From Punica granatum (Eukaryota > Streptophyta > Magnoliopsida > Myrtales > Lythraceae): 64,000 nucleotides of DNA. The position numbers and the translations under genes were made by a program. The stretch lies in contig NC_045133.1 of assembly GCF_007655135.1 (NCBI RefSeq), positions 20,929,845-20,993,844 of the forward strand, in the 5' to 3' direction. Below are positions 10,190 to 26,300 of this stretch, in pieces (the first letter of the stretch is position 1; every line of letters starts with the position of its first letter). A model generated the notes under the pieces. It did no database searches and was not told the origin of the DNA. It worked only from the letters and a program-made list of their open reading frames with translations.

Positions 10190-13100
10190 TTAAAGAGAGG
10201 CGGCGCCTCCGTCAGTTTTTTATTTTTATTTTTTTTTTCATGGGTTGAGTCGATTTGTTTTTTGTGATGGGGGTGGGGGGGATGGATGAGTTACTGTGAA
10301 TCTACTTGATTGATTAACTGTAAGTTCCTGCTAGTTGGAAGGGACACATTCAAGTGGGAATGAGCGACGTCGTTTTCAGTCCCAGCACCTTTAAATTAAC
10401 ATAAACGTGGGTTCTAATCGCGGACTAGTTTTCGCGTTCGCCCTCGAGGATCGGATGGTTAGTTAAACCGAGTCAAGGTATCGAAGCTGTTTTAGTTTTG
10501 AGCAATGGTAAACGGTGGAAAGAAAATGAAAGACCATGCTGTCGACGAGCCGATTATGTAAGCTCCATACTATTAGTAATGACTAATATATAGCTTCTGT
10601 TTGGCAGTGTTTTGAGCATACGCTTTTTGACAAGCAACTTATCAAAAATACGGCTTATAAATTATGGGGGGTGCCGTGGTTAGTAATTTGTGTTGCTCAT
10701 GTGCAATTGCAATACGAGAGTTCAAAATTTACTAAAAGCACTTCGTGATCAGAATGAGTAGTTTTTTAACCAATTGATTGAACTAATAGCCGACGATTTT
10801 ATCGAATGTTTTCATCTGTTGGATTGAGACAAATCACTTCTGCAGAGGAAGCTTCATTCTTTTGTAGGACTATATGCTCACCAAGTCGTACAAGTTATGG
10901 TCTCCAACAGTAGTGTCACTTGGAGGTCATTTTCACGTCATGATGGCGCATCCAATCGACAATCTACCATGCCCAAACTTCATCACCAGTTCGTACGATG
11001 ATGCAAAATTTTTCTGGTGTAAATAATTATTCTTCAGTCCATTCTTCTTCTCTTCTCTTCGACTCATACTCGACACTCGACACTCGACACTCGACAGGAC
11101 AGACACACACAGACAGACAAAGACTGAAAGACGGACAAGACGCCACGGTGCCCATCCCACCCCAACACCGATGCTGCCCTAGACACAGTCAACGCCGACG
11201 GTAAGCTAAGAAGCTTGTGACTCTCTCCAGCCCTCTGGTCTCACTCCGCCAGCTCTCGTTGCTCTCCAATTCGAGTCGGGTCTTCAGCGGCCCCACAGCG
11301 ACAGAGTAGAGCTTTTGAGATAATTGGTGAGTTGTGTTTGGCTGTCTACAAGTAGAATGTTGCTTGGTCTGAGATATTTAGGGTACAGAGCTAAGACAGT
11401 TGAGAAATATCTAACGCAGGGTCAATTTCATCAGAAAGTTTCCCGTCATCATTTATAAGTCTCTTTTGTGGCATCAAATATTGGTGATAAGACATAGCGG
11501 TCTCAGAGTTGGAAAGCTTTTTGAATTCCTCATTTGTTTTCTCGGTGTGCGCTTGGTATTTGATGGACTCTGACTAATTCAAATTTGAGTTAACTTGGTC
11601 CAGAAGAATTTCTCATGTCCAATCGAGCAAAGTGGATATTTCCATCCTACTTGCTTCTACGAATCTCTTTACTATGTATTTTCTAGCACATAATGGATGC
11701 ATAACTTCTCAGTTATATTTTGGACTCAGAGAGACATATATAATCTAGCATCATCTGTAAATTGTAATGATCAATTTACTGCATAGTTCAATTTTCACTT
11801 GCGGAGCTAATATGTCATTTATTTCAATTTTTTTCATATCATTACACAGGCCCATGGCCTTCCTTATAAAAAAATTCGACATATGAATTAATTAAATAAT
11901 TAAATATGCATCTGATAATCAGAGTGCAAAGCATGAAAGAACCCCACAAAAATTGAATTTTATTAATTGCAGAGTAGAAATGATTAATTTCTGTGCGTTG
12001 GGTAGTTATGATATGAAAGGCCCTCGAACGGAACATACCAAAGAAATAGCGCAGTGTCATGTTGCCCGTGAAAGCAAGAATTCAATTTGCCCAAGAAAGG
12101 ACTCGATTTTGTTGGGCAATCCTTTGAATGGTCAGCCTTTCTTCTCATATAATTACAGGTTCGGAGTGTTCATTATTCAACATTATATTTTGGACATGGT
12201 TTGAGCTATACGACTTTCCTCTTTGAGGACCGAGTTCGAGTTATCAAGAAATCATACTACCCATTGATGGCCTATTTTGGCCACACTTATTTATCTGTAA
12301 ACGGGATATTCACGTAGATTGTACAGATTAATTAGGCAAAATTTGAATGTTCTTGTTTAACAAAAATAGAATTGATGAGAAGGAAATGTCGATTTTTTTC
12401 AATTAAAAGGGAGGCAGTGAGTACTTACTTGGTTTTGTTTCGTGATTATAACTGAATCTTTTTTGTTTCATAGATCATGTAATATATACATACTATAAAG
12501 GAAAGGGCTCAGATTTTTAACTTTCAAAATTTTTCATATTTTTTAACTCGTGTACGTGATCTCCTCAACACTCAACTTTGTGCGGGCGGAATATATCTTT
12601 ATTATTTTCAGTGGGAATGTGACAGATTATTCTTTTACTTTACTATATCATCTATATGTGGCCAAACACTTCGGATTCTACTCTAATATTAATCATCATT
12701 TCTTAATAATTCAACTCGATGTCAATCATGTCTTAAATTGTAAAAACGGTTCAATTCATGGACTGTTTATGAACCCTTCAGAAGTCTCTTTAGATCATGA
12801 GTAATATGCTGATCTAAGGATCCACGACCATGAACGGTTTATATGAACTAGACAAGATAACTTTTTAAGAAGAAATCTTGCCCCATTGTGTTTGTAAGTT
12901 TTGTTTTTCGTGATTTGCAAATTGAAGCTTCAGCTCTTAGTTCCGAATGCATCATTCTTATTAATTACATTATCTTTGGAAAAATTACAATTGTTGTGAT
13001 AATCAAAGGCCAAGTATAAGTCACTAACTCCCAACGAAACTTGATTACAAGACATGGAAAATGACGCCCAAATATCGCTTTCCTGCGGGTCCTTCTCATT

Positions 13101-14987
13101 AAACGTAAGATGAGTAAGTTTAATCGGTTTTTGTGGTATGCTCCTTTTCATTAAGCTTCTAATATTACCTTGATGTACATCTAACATAAACATTATTCTA
13201 AGATTTTGATTAATTAACAACAAAATTTGAACTTGAATTTACAATTAGATTGCAGCAAATTCGAAATTACCATACATCTTTTACATTTATTATCTTATTA
13301 TTAGTAACATATAGTTTCCTGCAATGTTTTTATTTGCAATTATCTAACATTATGTATTATGGTCATGATTGCAATATGATATTATTGAATAAACAATATT
13401 TCACCAAAAAAAATTTAACAATAGAGTCTTTAAGTCAAGAAATTGGATAGAAGTTGATTATTGAGGGAAAAAAGAGAAATATAGAAAAGAAAAACTTAGA
13501 TAAACACTGAACATAGGGAGTCATGTCAATTTGATATTGCATAAACGAAATTATCGTGACTTATGGAAAACGTATAGCAATTTGTTTGCCTAACTAGTAT
13601 TTGTCCAAGAATTCTTTTCGATTATTAAGGAGGTCCATGAATTCAATACAAAGATGAAAATTTTAAATTCAAGAGTACAAGCCATCCACTAAACAAAATT
13701 GAAATTAAAATCTCCTAATTACCAAATGAGATTGTGTATGCCACTACACTATTCACCTTTCTAATTTGTTCAAATATTTTAGTTTAACCTTATTTATTCA
13801 AGGCATATTCTTTTCTTTCAAGGAAAAAACTCTCTTTTTTATTTTGGTAAACTAATATATAATTTATTAGTTCATCTTTGCTTTTTCTAATATGGAATAT
13901 TAAAGTTCAATAATAATGAGAAATGAAGAGAGGGATGACCAACTCGCCCAATTTTTTTTTATTCATGTAAGCATAATAAAAAATCATATGGTTGCGTTGA
14001 CAATCTAAATTCTTAGTTAAGTTTTAAACGTTCAAAAATAATTTCAGGATAATTCTTGTATTAAGAATGTGTTTAATTTAAACTCCATTCTTTGTAAACT
14101 CATCGCTCATAGCTTTACCTCTAACATTTAATTAGATGGATAATGAAATACGGAAAATAAATCTAGGAAAATTGTTAGAGAGATAAAACGAGATCAACGA
14201 AATTTGGGGGGTCATATTGTATTGAAAAAAAAAAGAAGAAGAAAAGAAGAAGAGAAAAGCAATGAAAAGAGAGAACCATTGACAACTCATGGGAGTTACT
14301 GTTTGTAAATGTGCCTTAATAAGTTAATACCAACATATAAGCTTCTGAATGACACGTGTATTTGTTTCAATTTAATTAAATAAATGGTTAAAAATTAGTT
14401 ACGAATTAGTTATAAGAGAAAATGAATGTAAGAAAGAGGGAAAATGAGAGATAATGATCTAAACTACTTAATCATTAAACAGAAATCATTCACAAATAGA
14501 AAAATTTTACTTAATAAGATAAGTCATTTTTCACTTATCGATACTCTTTTTTTTCACGAATCTTCTATCGTTATTATTCATTTTTCCCTTCTTCCTATAC
14601 ATTTTTCCCTTAACTAATTAAGTGCTTGATTTTTAAACACTTAATTTATCAAAGACAACTTCACTTCTAGAAAGTGAGCTAATCTTTTCCAATGTTCCAC
14701 CTACGTGTAGGTACAAGCTGGTCCCTTCCATGACAAGGTAGGCCCCGTCTCGGGCACTCATTATTTATTAACAATATTTCGGATGTAACACTGATACACG
14801 TCTTAAAAAAATGAATTATTATAGGACATCTATTTCTATGATAAGGACAAAAAGCTCCCCCCAGCTGTCCCCTAAGTGACTGGATAAGGAGATATCAACA
14901 ATCACAAAATGGTCAATTACACGCATTAATTCGACAGAGTCTAAGCTCTGATTCATTTTAGCGAGAAAAGAAAAATTTTGGAGATGT
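10190..14987. other. Long AT-rich intergenic spacer
   Basis: I find no gene in these 4.8 kb. A CT-rich stretch near 11030-11340 contains four 'cgacact' units (11068-11096) and donor-like 'gtaag' and 'gtgag' sites, which could be a stray leader exon. No downstream coding exon joins it. A short polypurine run lies at 14227-14262. Open frames are short, AT-rich and without motifs. Confidence 0.4.
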
Positions 14988-15442
14988 TGAGGATCCCGCA
15001 TAAAAAAGTAAAAACAATTCGGAGTTCAAAACTTTTAATTGAATATAAGTCCAACAACTGATAAATTCGATCGAATTTTAATATGGTATCAAAGCTAAAC
15101 TTAAAATTTATGCTAACGTACTGTTTATATACTTGGTTTGATTTGGTGTCCACGCACATCCAATCCAATGTGCCGCTTAGGCTTCCTTTTTCATGCTTAT
15201 GCTATACAACAATCTAAGCACCTTGCTTCACTCTATGCTAGCATTCTGATTTCCCATGTCGTATGACTCGCATTCAGCGCGTGAGGACCAGTATCAGAAC
15301 CCTAGGGATCCCACGCCGGAAAAATAAAAAGAATTTTGTGAGTTTATAATAGGATGGTGCACCATAATCTCATAGGTGATAACAACTAATTTTTAGACTG
15401 GACATACGTCCATCCACTTGTAAAATCACTGGAATTTTTAAC
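14988..15442 (+). mobile_element. Decayed TRIM-like short LTR element
   Basis: A segment 14988-15083 beginning TGAGGATCCCGC is followed at 15084-15095 by TGGTATCAAAGC. This differs at one position from the initiator-tRNA-Met primer site TGGTATCAGAGC. About 220 bp further on, 15303-15442 begins TAGGGATCCCACGCC and ends with phrases parallel to the first segment ('atacgtccatccacttgtaa' against 'tataagtccaacaactgata', and 'ggaatttttaaca' against 'cgaattttaata'). The arrangement LTR, primer site, short interior, LTR with no coding capacity fits a TRIM. The repeats are diverged, so the boundaries are approximate. Confidence 0.4.
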
Positions 15443-16276
15443 AAGAGGAAGGGTTGCATTTCAAGCGGAAAATATTTATAAAAAAAAAAGAAATGAAATG
15501 AAAAAATATTAAAAAAAGAAAAGAAAAGAAATGAAAAGAAAGAAAGAAGAAAGAAAGGGGAAGCGTCATGCACTCGCAAGAGGCTTTGCGTGCAATTATG
15601 ATAGTGGAACTTCCTTATCTTTTTTATTTAGCTTTTTTATCTGAAAAATACACTCTCAGTGTTCTTAAATTAAAACATCTGATATATGATTTACCTATCG
15701 ATGTTTTAATGAATTACGGATGTTTTGTGGCTAGAGCTTAGGGAGAACCAAGTTCATATACATTGCCAAATCTGAAACCTGAAGCAAGAATCCGCAACTC
15801 GGTATCTCATTTCGCAACTGATAGCTTTCAAAGGTTCGGCGTGGATCAAAACCGAATTAGCTTCCTTTTGCCACACCTATGTCTGAGGAGTGTGCACATG
15901 AGCTTCCGTGAGTGAGAAGGGATGTGGATTCGCATTCCCACCGGAACCCAAAGAGATCACTTGAACTAAAAGAGATCACTTGCAACAATCACTTCTGGCT
16001 TTTTTTTTTTTTGAAGGTAATTAATAATCACTTCTGGCTCCATCTGGAATCCACACACATATATAAATATATATCTGTATAATGTTCCATTAAGATCAAA
16101 GGGATTGAAATCTTAAGCAATACTATCTTGGTGGGCAACTTCCCCGTTGTGCTAAAATCACATCAGATGATGCGGCTAATGAGCAAATTAAATTGGAAAG
16201 CTAGAACAGCCATTCCCAGGTTTTTCCTGGGGTTCACGTGGGACGGAGGGAATTTTTCATCAAAATGTTGACCGCC
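15443..16276. other. Spacer with polypurine tract
   Basis: The plus strand is almost purely A/G from about 15479 to 15560 (runs of aaag and gaaa). Such a tract can adopt non-B structure or simply be slipped repeat. The remainder is AT-rich sequence without recognisable exons. Confidence 0.4.
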
Positions 16277-16570
16277 CGTTTGATTTCGCAATCTAATTTT
16301 AAGATTTTAACTCTACTCACTATATAATAAAAGTTAACAATACAATTATTACTTTTTATTTTTCTTCATTTTTTTAACCATTCAATTCAATTTTTAATAA
16401 TAAATTCTCTCAATTATTCATTATTATTTTTACAATTCAACAATACAATCATTACTTTTTTCAACTATTCATTACTTTTTCATACTTTTTCTCATAATTT
16501 AACATCACAATCATTATAAATCAATTAAAATAAAAATTCAACTCAACTCTACTTTAAAATCAAACACACT
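16277..16570. mobile_element. Probable AT-rich MITE
   Basis: The left end reads gtttgatttcgcaatc, followed by 'aactctactc'. The right end reads 'actcaactctactttaaaat' followed by caaacaca, which in reverse complement begins gtgtttgattttaaag. The interior (about 290 bp) is very AT-rich with repeated 'caatcattac' phrases, as in stowaway- or hAT-like non-autonomous elements. A target duplication could not be settled. Confidence 0.45.
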
Positions 16571-18153
16571 ATGAAAGTATGCTACACTTGTATTTGTAAT
16601 TAATTGCTCGGTGTTCTTCACCCTTAAATTTTTTTTTCTATGCAGACTGCGAAGGAGGAACCTGATTATCTAATCTTATAATCTCTATTTTTCTGAGCAT
16701 TTTTTCATACGCACTTTTCGATAATGAATGAATTCCCATTACTTTCGAGAGAGAAAAAAAAAAGAAAAAGCTAGAAACAGCCATTCATGTAGACAATTAT
16801 TATTGATTATGACTTTTCACTCAATTGTCAATTATAATTGCTAAAGTTTTCGTTATTTTCTGTCATGACAATTGGAAAATTATGATGGGGTGTTGCTTGC
16901 CGTCCCAATATCTAATTTGACAACTATGTTTTATGTTTTTTCCTTTTAGGGGGGGTCCAGGGGATGTAATCAAACCTGAACCAAGCCAAAAGCCGGTAGT
17001 TCAAGCTCTAAAATCTCTCGAGCATGCTAGAGTATATTTATAGGCTCGGTCTAAGCTCAAAGTAATAATGACATAATCCGAGCTCAAATCAAGTTGTTTC
17101 GATTTCCTCTTGTGTTTTTGACTTAAGCTCGAAACCATGCTTGAGATTATAGATAACTTGAAGATCGGGATTCGAATACTTACCAGGTGATCTGTTGCAA
17201 GTGTTGCCTCGCGAAATAATTAATCAAGACTGACCCCAAACCATGGTACAGAGGCCCTGCCTCAGCAGCAATTCAAACAGTTCTGAATCTGTAACATGAG
17301 AGAAGCTTGGAGACGCTTCTGAACATATCGAGTTGGCCGTGCATAGTTCAAGCTGAAATGCTCAACTACTTTGGCCTAGGGCTAAAAATAGCGAGTCAAA
17401 TTTGAGTATCTGTAGAGTTGAGTCCAAGTAGCCCGGTTCGTTATACCGGAGATTCATCACATAATGGCCTGGTCCACTTATCTGGGTTGAGCCAATATCC
17501 AACTCACTAACCAGGCTAGTCCTTCAAGGGAAGAGAACATAAATCTGTGATCTAATAAGATCACATCTTAGTACGAAGAAATAGATGGATCGGGAAGAAT
17601 GAAACTGAAATCTACAACATGCATGCGTTACGGATTGTTTTCGAAGGCTAATACCTTTTCCACCTTTCTGTGATAAGGTTGAGATAAAGATGAAGTTAGG
17701 ATTATTATGAAAAATTATCCGAGCCAATGATGACACAACAATGAAGAAGTCCAAGAAAGTTCTTCTGGCTGATTTTCACTCTGATGCCTCCTTGCCGGTT
17801 AAGCCACGCCCAAATGAAACAGGAAATGGAAAAGCAACTGCATTCCATGATTATTCTGTTCTCTCGAAACAAACATGGTGTTAGGATATGATGACAGTCA
17901 ATCAAAGGCCACTTCATTATATACCTGAGTCGAGCAACAAGAACTATTGATCAAGGAGCTGAAAAATTCCAGATTCAGCACCTTCATTTCGATACTGCTA
18001 TGATTTCCCTGAATTAAGATGGTGTGATTGTACACGACTAACCCCAAAACCGGGGAAAAAAAGAATATTAACACAGGTTACAGGAAATTTTCCATCTTTC
18101 TGTATCTTATGGAAATCACGCAAAAATGGGTTATTCACAGAACCACTTGTAAA
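16571..18153. other. Spacer and 3' flank of the FNR gene
   Basis: There is no supported gene. The last few hundred bases are likely 3' UTR and flank of the ferredoxin-NADP+ reductase gene. A modestly GC-richer stretch near 17520-17930 is open in places on the minus strand but shows no domain and no splice-consistent continuation. Confidence 0.35.
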
Positions 18154-20802
<2,649 letters not shown>

Positions 20803-20827
20803 TGTTATCTCTCTGAGTGAGTGAATT

Positions 20828-20830
<3 letters not shown>

Positions 20831-20874
<44 letters not shown>
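20831..20874 (-). repeat. (GA)22 / transcript-strand (CT)22 tract in the FNR leader
   Basis: A perfect 44-bp dinucleotide run starts 28 bp upstream of the FNR start codon. In the mRNA sense it is (CT)n, in a leader that is otherwise pyrimidine-rich. CT-rich leaders occur in other plant photosynthesis genes and can influence transcription. A regulatory role here is inference. The tract should be length-polymorphic. Confidence 0.8.
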
Positions 20875-20878
<4 letters not shown>

Positions 20879-20879
20879 C

Positions 20880-22077
20880 GAGGGAAGTTAAGTAAAGGGG
20901 AGAAGGGAAGAAAAGGGGGGTGGAAGAGCACAAAATCTGTATCTGAGATGATGAAGGGGATGGGTGGAGGAAATTGGAAGGGAAAACATATGCAGGAGAA
21001 AGATTCTGTCAGAGGATAAGTCTATGAAGTTGTCATGTATGATTCTCATTTCTCGTTCATGTCTTTGAACAAATTAATGGAAAAATGTTACTAATAATCT
21101 CGATGAGTGGAAGGAAGGAAAAGAGAAAGAAATGAGGTGATGGTGATTTCTGTGGGGGGAAACTGCCATGCCATGCCATGCCACTGGCAGGCCATGTCAA
21201 GTGGATATTTTGTGTCCATTTCATGGCTCCTTTGCTTTTGGAATTTCTTCCACCTCTAACCACTTCTGCTCTGTTTTCTTGAGTCACAGCCAATAGCATG
21301 CAGCCATGTCAGCACCCAATATCCTAGAGATTCATGTTGAGCGGAATAAATATTTGGTGAGTATTGTGTAGCCAAATGATTATCTAACCTCCAATACAAA
21401 TGCATATAAATGGTAAACATGGCCTACAGAGATTTCCACTTATATGTATTTTGATTGGTTATTACTCGTCCAAAATAAATGAGTAAGACTCATTATATGT
21501 TTAGTCATGTTGGGACATCCTATCATGGACTCGGCATAACCGTGGAGTATTGCTGGAGCCGTTGGACAGCGTCTCCCCAGGGTTGTGTAACAGTTAACCT
21601 GTCCTTAATGAGTATATGATTTGTGGCGAAAATATGACACCGTCACAGCCATCAAGGGCCATCAGTTCTGGGCCCCATGATTGCGATTGTGGTTATCATA
21701 GTTCGGCATAATGGGTTACTCTTGCACATATCTTAAGCGAAAAAAAATCTTATGTCACGTCAAGTTAGGACATAGTTAGCTTGGTATTCAGCCAACAAAA
21801 AAAAAAAAGGGACAGTTAGCTTGGTGTAGGATAATATTGCCATGCCATATCGAGGCAAGGAATTTTCCCAAACATGTGACCACGCGCTATTACATTGTTC
21901 TTCACCAACACCTAATGTAGATCCATAATATCACCGAGGTTATGCACACAATCTGTACTTCTTTCATTCACCCAAGTACTACAAAGCCTCACAGAACAAG
22001 AATGTTAACAAAATGAACCGAAGGATCCGAGAGAAGGAGACGGCCTAAGGAATATTTCGCAATGTCCTCCGAGATAA
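20880..22077. other. Spacer: FNR promoter side and 3' flank of the next gene
   Basis: Sequence just right of 20880 should be the FNR promoter (minus strand). It is A/G-rich on the plus strand to about 20960, and three 'ccatg' repeats lie at 21166-21184. The remainder to 22077 has no coding signal. The final 150 bases are probably 3' UTR of the secreted lectin-like gene. Confidence 0.4.
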
Positions 22078-22944
22078 CTAGACGAGTAACTTGAGATGAG
22101 CTATCAAAGAGGCCAAGACAAATCCTAGCTTGATACTCCTCTTTGAGACACCATTCTCAAAAGGAACATTAGCATCTCCAAATCCCTGCTTCCCTCTTGT
22201 ACCAAAGGGCTGAGTAAGACCATTAGAAAATGGCTGATTGAACCCTGCCAAAGGCTGATTCAGATCCTGTTGTTGTGGAAAATTCATCCCTTGCTGCTGC
22301 TGAAAACCGTTGCCCGGTTGAGATTCCTCACCATTTTGGTTGGTCAATCCTCCAAAATCCGACCCACCACAGCTCTGATTGTCACTGGCTTCGGCATCAC
22401 TTGCCTTCCACGAGATCTTCCCACTCTGGTCACTGATCTCCAAATCTCCGGAGTCAAGCAGGGCCAAGGCCTTTGAGTGTCCCCCCTTGGGACCTGCACC
22501 CCATATTGGCTGCATCCCACCATAAATACCGAGACCTGAATCCGACAACACCAAGCTGCAAGTATCTGAACTTGCAACTGGGACACACCTGAATTGCCAA
22601 GCGCCAGGACTACTAGTACCAGTAGTAATACTAGCACTAGGATTCCTGCTTCCTTGGACTTGAATGTAACAGGAGTCGTGTCCCGAGCTCTTCTTGGTCC
22701 TAGGAGATTCCTGCCGGACTATATATGCTGCAAAGTTTCCTGACGGAGAAGTGAGGAAGAGCTGGGATGAAATAGGAGTCCCTGACCTGTCTTGACCAGG
22801 TTGGAGGCTAGCAACTGGCACCTGCCCATTTTTGCCAAGCTCGATCACTCTGGAAGGTGATTGAGCATGACAAGAAACAGAGAAGAGGGTCACGAGAAGA
22901 GAAAGAAGGGTCAGAACACTGCGTGGTAAACGGAGAGCTCCCAT
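22078..22944 (-). CDS. Secreted protein with bulb-type-lectin-like features, 288 aa
   Basis: This single-exon gene encodes a protein with a clear signal peptide (MGALRLPRSVLTLLSLLV..., cleaved near residue 27). Residues about 35-195 hold features of the beta-prism bulb-lectin fold: FLTSPSGNFAAYIV, a Cys-containing GAWQFRCVPV segment, CSLVLSDSGLGIYGG and ALALLDSGDLEISDQ followed by ISWKAS. Residues about 205-265 are rich in Gln, Asn, Gly and Phe, with repeats of the type FNQPF and FPQQQ. The last 19 residues are hydrophobic (LGFVLASLIAHLKLLV) and could be a GPI-anchor signal or membrane anchor. No kinase, S-locus or PAN domain is present, so this is not a lectin receptor kinase. Sugar binding is not shown; the canonical mannose motif QxDxNxVxY is not seen. 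The family name is uncertain. Confidence 0.75.
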   Translation of the reverse strand: MGALRLPRSVLTLLSLLVTLFSVSCHAQSPSRVIELGKNGQVPVASLQPGQDRSGTPISSQLFLTSPSGNFAAYIVRQESPRTKKSSGHDSCYIQVQGSRNPSASITTGTSSPGAWQFRCVPVASSDTCSLVLSDSGLGIYGGMQPIWGAGPKGGHSKALALLDSGDLEISDQSGKISWKASDAEASDNQSCGGSDFGGLTNQNGEESQPGNGFQQQQGMNFPQQQDLNQPLAGFNQPFSNGLTQPFGTRGKQGFGDANVPFENGVSKRSIKLGFVLASLIAHLKLLV

Positions 22945-23388
22945 CCTTGTGGATTCTCAGTCCATTTGAGTGAACAGAAGAGGCTGGCATTTTATATATC
23001 ATATCACGTGAATTGAAGTAGTTGGGAAAACCGTCATTGGAGCAGTTGTGAGAAGTTTCCAGTAGAAGTATTAGGGACTTGTAATTGAATTTAATCTCCT
23101 AACTTGCTAAACTGCTTATATTGCAGTAGGTTTAACAACCTCATTGAACATGCTGCATGCTAACATCAGAGGAAAAGTACTAGGTAAAACCAAAACGCTT
23201 AGAATGGTTTTTCTCCTCGTCCCTCACTAATCTATCATTCATGTCGAAAACTTCGATGTATACTCAATGATACAATACATAGATACTTGAGAGTCGTTTA
23301 ACAGTGCCAAGAGAATCACAATCACCAAAACGAAGCTATACTATACATCGTGTGAAAAGTTTAATTTTAATTTGGGGAAAGATCAAGC
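22945..23388. other. Short intergenic spacer
   Basis: This 444-bp region separates two minus-strand genes. It must hold the promoter and leader of the lectin-like gene and the 3' UTR of the PSK SIMULATOR-type gene. No distinct motif stands out. Confidence 0.4.
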
Positions 23389-26300
23389 TTAGTTGAGAGT
23401 TTCATTTAATCCATCGATTAAGTCCAAGACATCAATACTCGGGTGTTTGGATACAGGTCTCTCCCCCATCTCCCGGCTTGGTGAGCTTCCCGTACTCCTG
23501 CTCAAGGGACAAACTTTGCCCCTCCTTTTCTTCCTGGAAACTGTCAATGATTGGCTTTTGCTTATTCCTGGAACTGATCTCCTTCGGCACACCTCTTCCA
23601 GGAGATTCCTATCTTCTTGAGAAAGTTTAACTTCAGCCTTTTTTGGCAGATCTGGTTTTTGTACGCTGTAGTTAATAGGAGGAAACTGCTGCATTTTGGG
23701 GTGGAACTTTGGGGCCCTTTGGTGGGATGGAGACTCTATGGACAAGGGCCCGATTGAATGGACCCTCTCTTTCACGAGGCTCATCAGTTGATGAAGCCAC
23801 ACCACTATTTCAAGAATGTAAAGGTCTGTTTTCTCCTTATCTGCGTGGTATAAAGTCTGGAGGCAGATTGGTTCGTTGCTTGTAGATGTGCTCTTTGCGG
23901 AATCCTTGCTGTGAAAACAAGAAAAAGAGTTACTGATGTTCCACTATGTTCACAGTTACATTGCAGAACACGTTTTCCTTCATCTTGCATGGTTTTGAAC
24001 AAGAAGGCGAATAAATGATGGAAAATGTACTCACCTGGCATTAGCCCAATCTCCGACCCACCCAAACTTCTGATGAGCTCTGTGTCAATTACAAAAGAAA
24101 CAATGAGATCACTGAATGGAAACCCAAAGAAGTGACTGAAAGTTGAATGAAAATTTTTAGAATCCAAGCACTGATTGAACCTACTTGATAGTGTTTGTCG
24201 CAAAAGGAATGAGCCATCTTGAAGTTTTCTCCATCTCAGCCTTGACACGAGAAATAGAAAACTGCAGCAACCAGAAGATAAATCTTAGTTGCGATAGTGT
24301 AAGATAATTCAGAACCGAAGATTCAAACTCTGCACTACCCGTTCATTTAAACTGACTGCTTTTAGTCGAGAACGTAGAGCTGTCTTAACACTACTTGGCA
24401 AAGCATGATACAACGAGTCTCGGATATTATGTGGAAGGCACGCAGGCCGGGAAGCCTGAAAGACAGATAAACAGAACAACACAGCAGATGCATTAGCTTC
24501 GGAATCTTTCTAAAGTGCCCTGACATGAAAAGGAGGAAAACCAAGAAGGGATGTTAACTGAAACATACGATTGTATCAATCTGAATGATTATGTTGGCGT
24601 AATGCAATGCAAGACCTGTTGGACCTAATCTTTGGGTATTATTAGATCTGTGAGCATCTTCTCTACTGCCCATTGTAATGAGACCTGGCATCGTAAATTT
24701 ATCCCGAATATTAAGCAGAAACCAATACACTTTCCTAATCATAAAGCATCGACTCACGTACCATTGCTTCCAAAGGCTCCCATGAACTTTTGATGAATAT
24801 AAGTAGCAAAGCCGATAAGCTTCACCATGATCTGCAGAGGTTGATAGCAAAAATCAAAAAGACTTTTGAAAAGGGCGTAATATTCAACTTCTTATGTTAA
24901 TCGAAAACAGCTAAATGAGCATATAGCAGCATACCTCCTCTATATTTCTTGACCAAAGAGATTTCCTTTTCAAACTCTTTACAAGCTTCTGCTGATGCTT
25001 CAGCTCATCGCGCAACATCATGAGCTCCTCTCCTACAATTCAAGAAGTAAGTCCATCACTTCATAATTGCAAAGCCTAAACTGTTGCAGGATAAGCATAA
25101 GATTTGCAGCTGACCTCCATGGGGAAGATTGAAACACTTTGCTTCTTCGAGCTTTTGTTTGTAGTCTTGTTCAAATCGATCCAAGATATTCAACTCGTGG
25201 TACAACTCCTGCAAATATGTAACAACTCAGCTTCCTGAAGAGATCGTTTACATTTGACAATTTAAAAGTTTACTCATACAGAACTTACAGAGGTATACCG
25301 GGCGAAAAGACTCAACTCTCCAATTGTTGTTTCAGCTTCTTCTCTCAGGGGCTTGAGGTCTGAATCGTCTGACTGTAATCTGTAATCCCGCAAAAAGCTT
25401 GTGATATACTATCAATAACTTGAATTACAACTTGTCATCAATTCGTGATTGAAGCACAGTTTACCTAGAGAAATATCGGCCCAAGTTGTGCCAGTGGGAA
25501 TCCTTGCACAGATCTCCAAACCGAATCACCTCTCGTAAGAAGACATCAAATTCCTCCCTGCTCAGACAGCAAGATAATTAACATCCTGCTTTTTCAAGCT
25601 GTTCTGAAGCGTAAATGCATTGAAATTTTCTCCTTATCAATCAACGAACCTTTTGTCAGAAGAAGCAATCATCAGGAGTTTATTCATGTCTTGGGAAACT
25701 AAACGCTGGACTCCTTCGGATCGCAAAGTATCCTTGAGAGACTGAATGTTATTCTCTGAAAGGGACTCAAGTAGATTCGCACCTTTAACTATCGTATTGG
25801 CCACCTCAAAGGCCAGGATAGATATCTTATTCCCTCTCGATACCAAGCCATAGATGAATTCATTGCTCAAACCTGAGACGCTCTTCCCAATTGTATCCAA
25901 GATTTTTACAGCCTGCTTGAAGCTCAAATTCCGTGACCTTTCAGAAAATGCACTCTTCTTTGCAATCTGAAAATATAGACATAACAAATGATTTCTCAAG
26001 CTATACAATTGAAACATATTGATGGAATCAGATGGACAATCACGGCAACACCGTGTGTCTAAGAGAACCAGAAAACTATTTCCAAGCAGACTTATGCAAG
26101 TGATCTTGTTCTTGCCATGAAATCAGAAAAAAAACTAAAGCTGCTGTGACGACGCGGGAAGGACTTCTTTCGTTGATGTTGACAAACAAAGTTCAAACCT
26201 CGCGGACTTTAGGCCATTATGTCGATTACTACAGCTATCTCTTCTAAAAATTGTCAGAGATAGTTCCAGCATTACATATCACGGAGATTTGCAGTACAAA

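Noticed and set aside
10998..11340. Possible leader exon of an unknown plus-strand gene (CT-rich, 'gacggtaagct' donor)
   Set aside because: A donor-like site exists but no coding exon or acceptor downstream continues it. The stretch is dominated by short 'cgacact' and 'cagacaga' repeats.
17524..17917. Minus-strand open stretches near the FNR 3' end
   Set aside because: The two overlapping frames have no recognisable motif and no consistent splice connection, so a gene cannot be supported.
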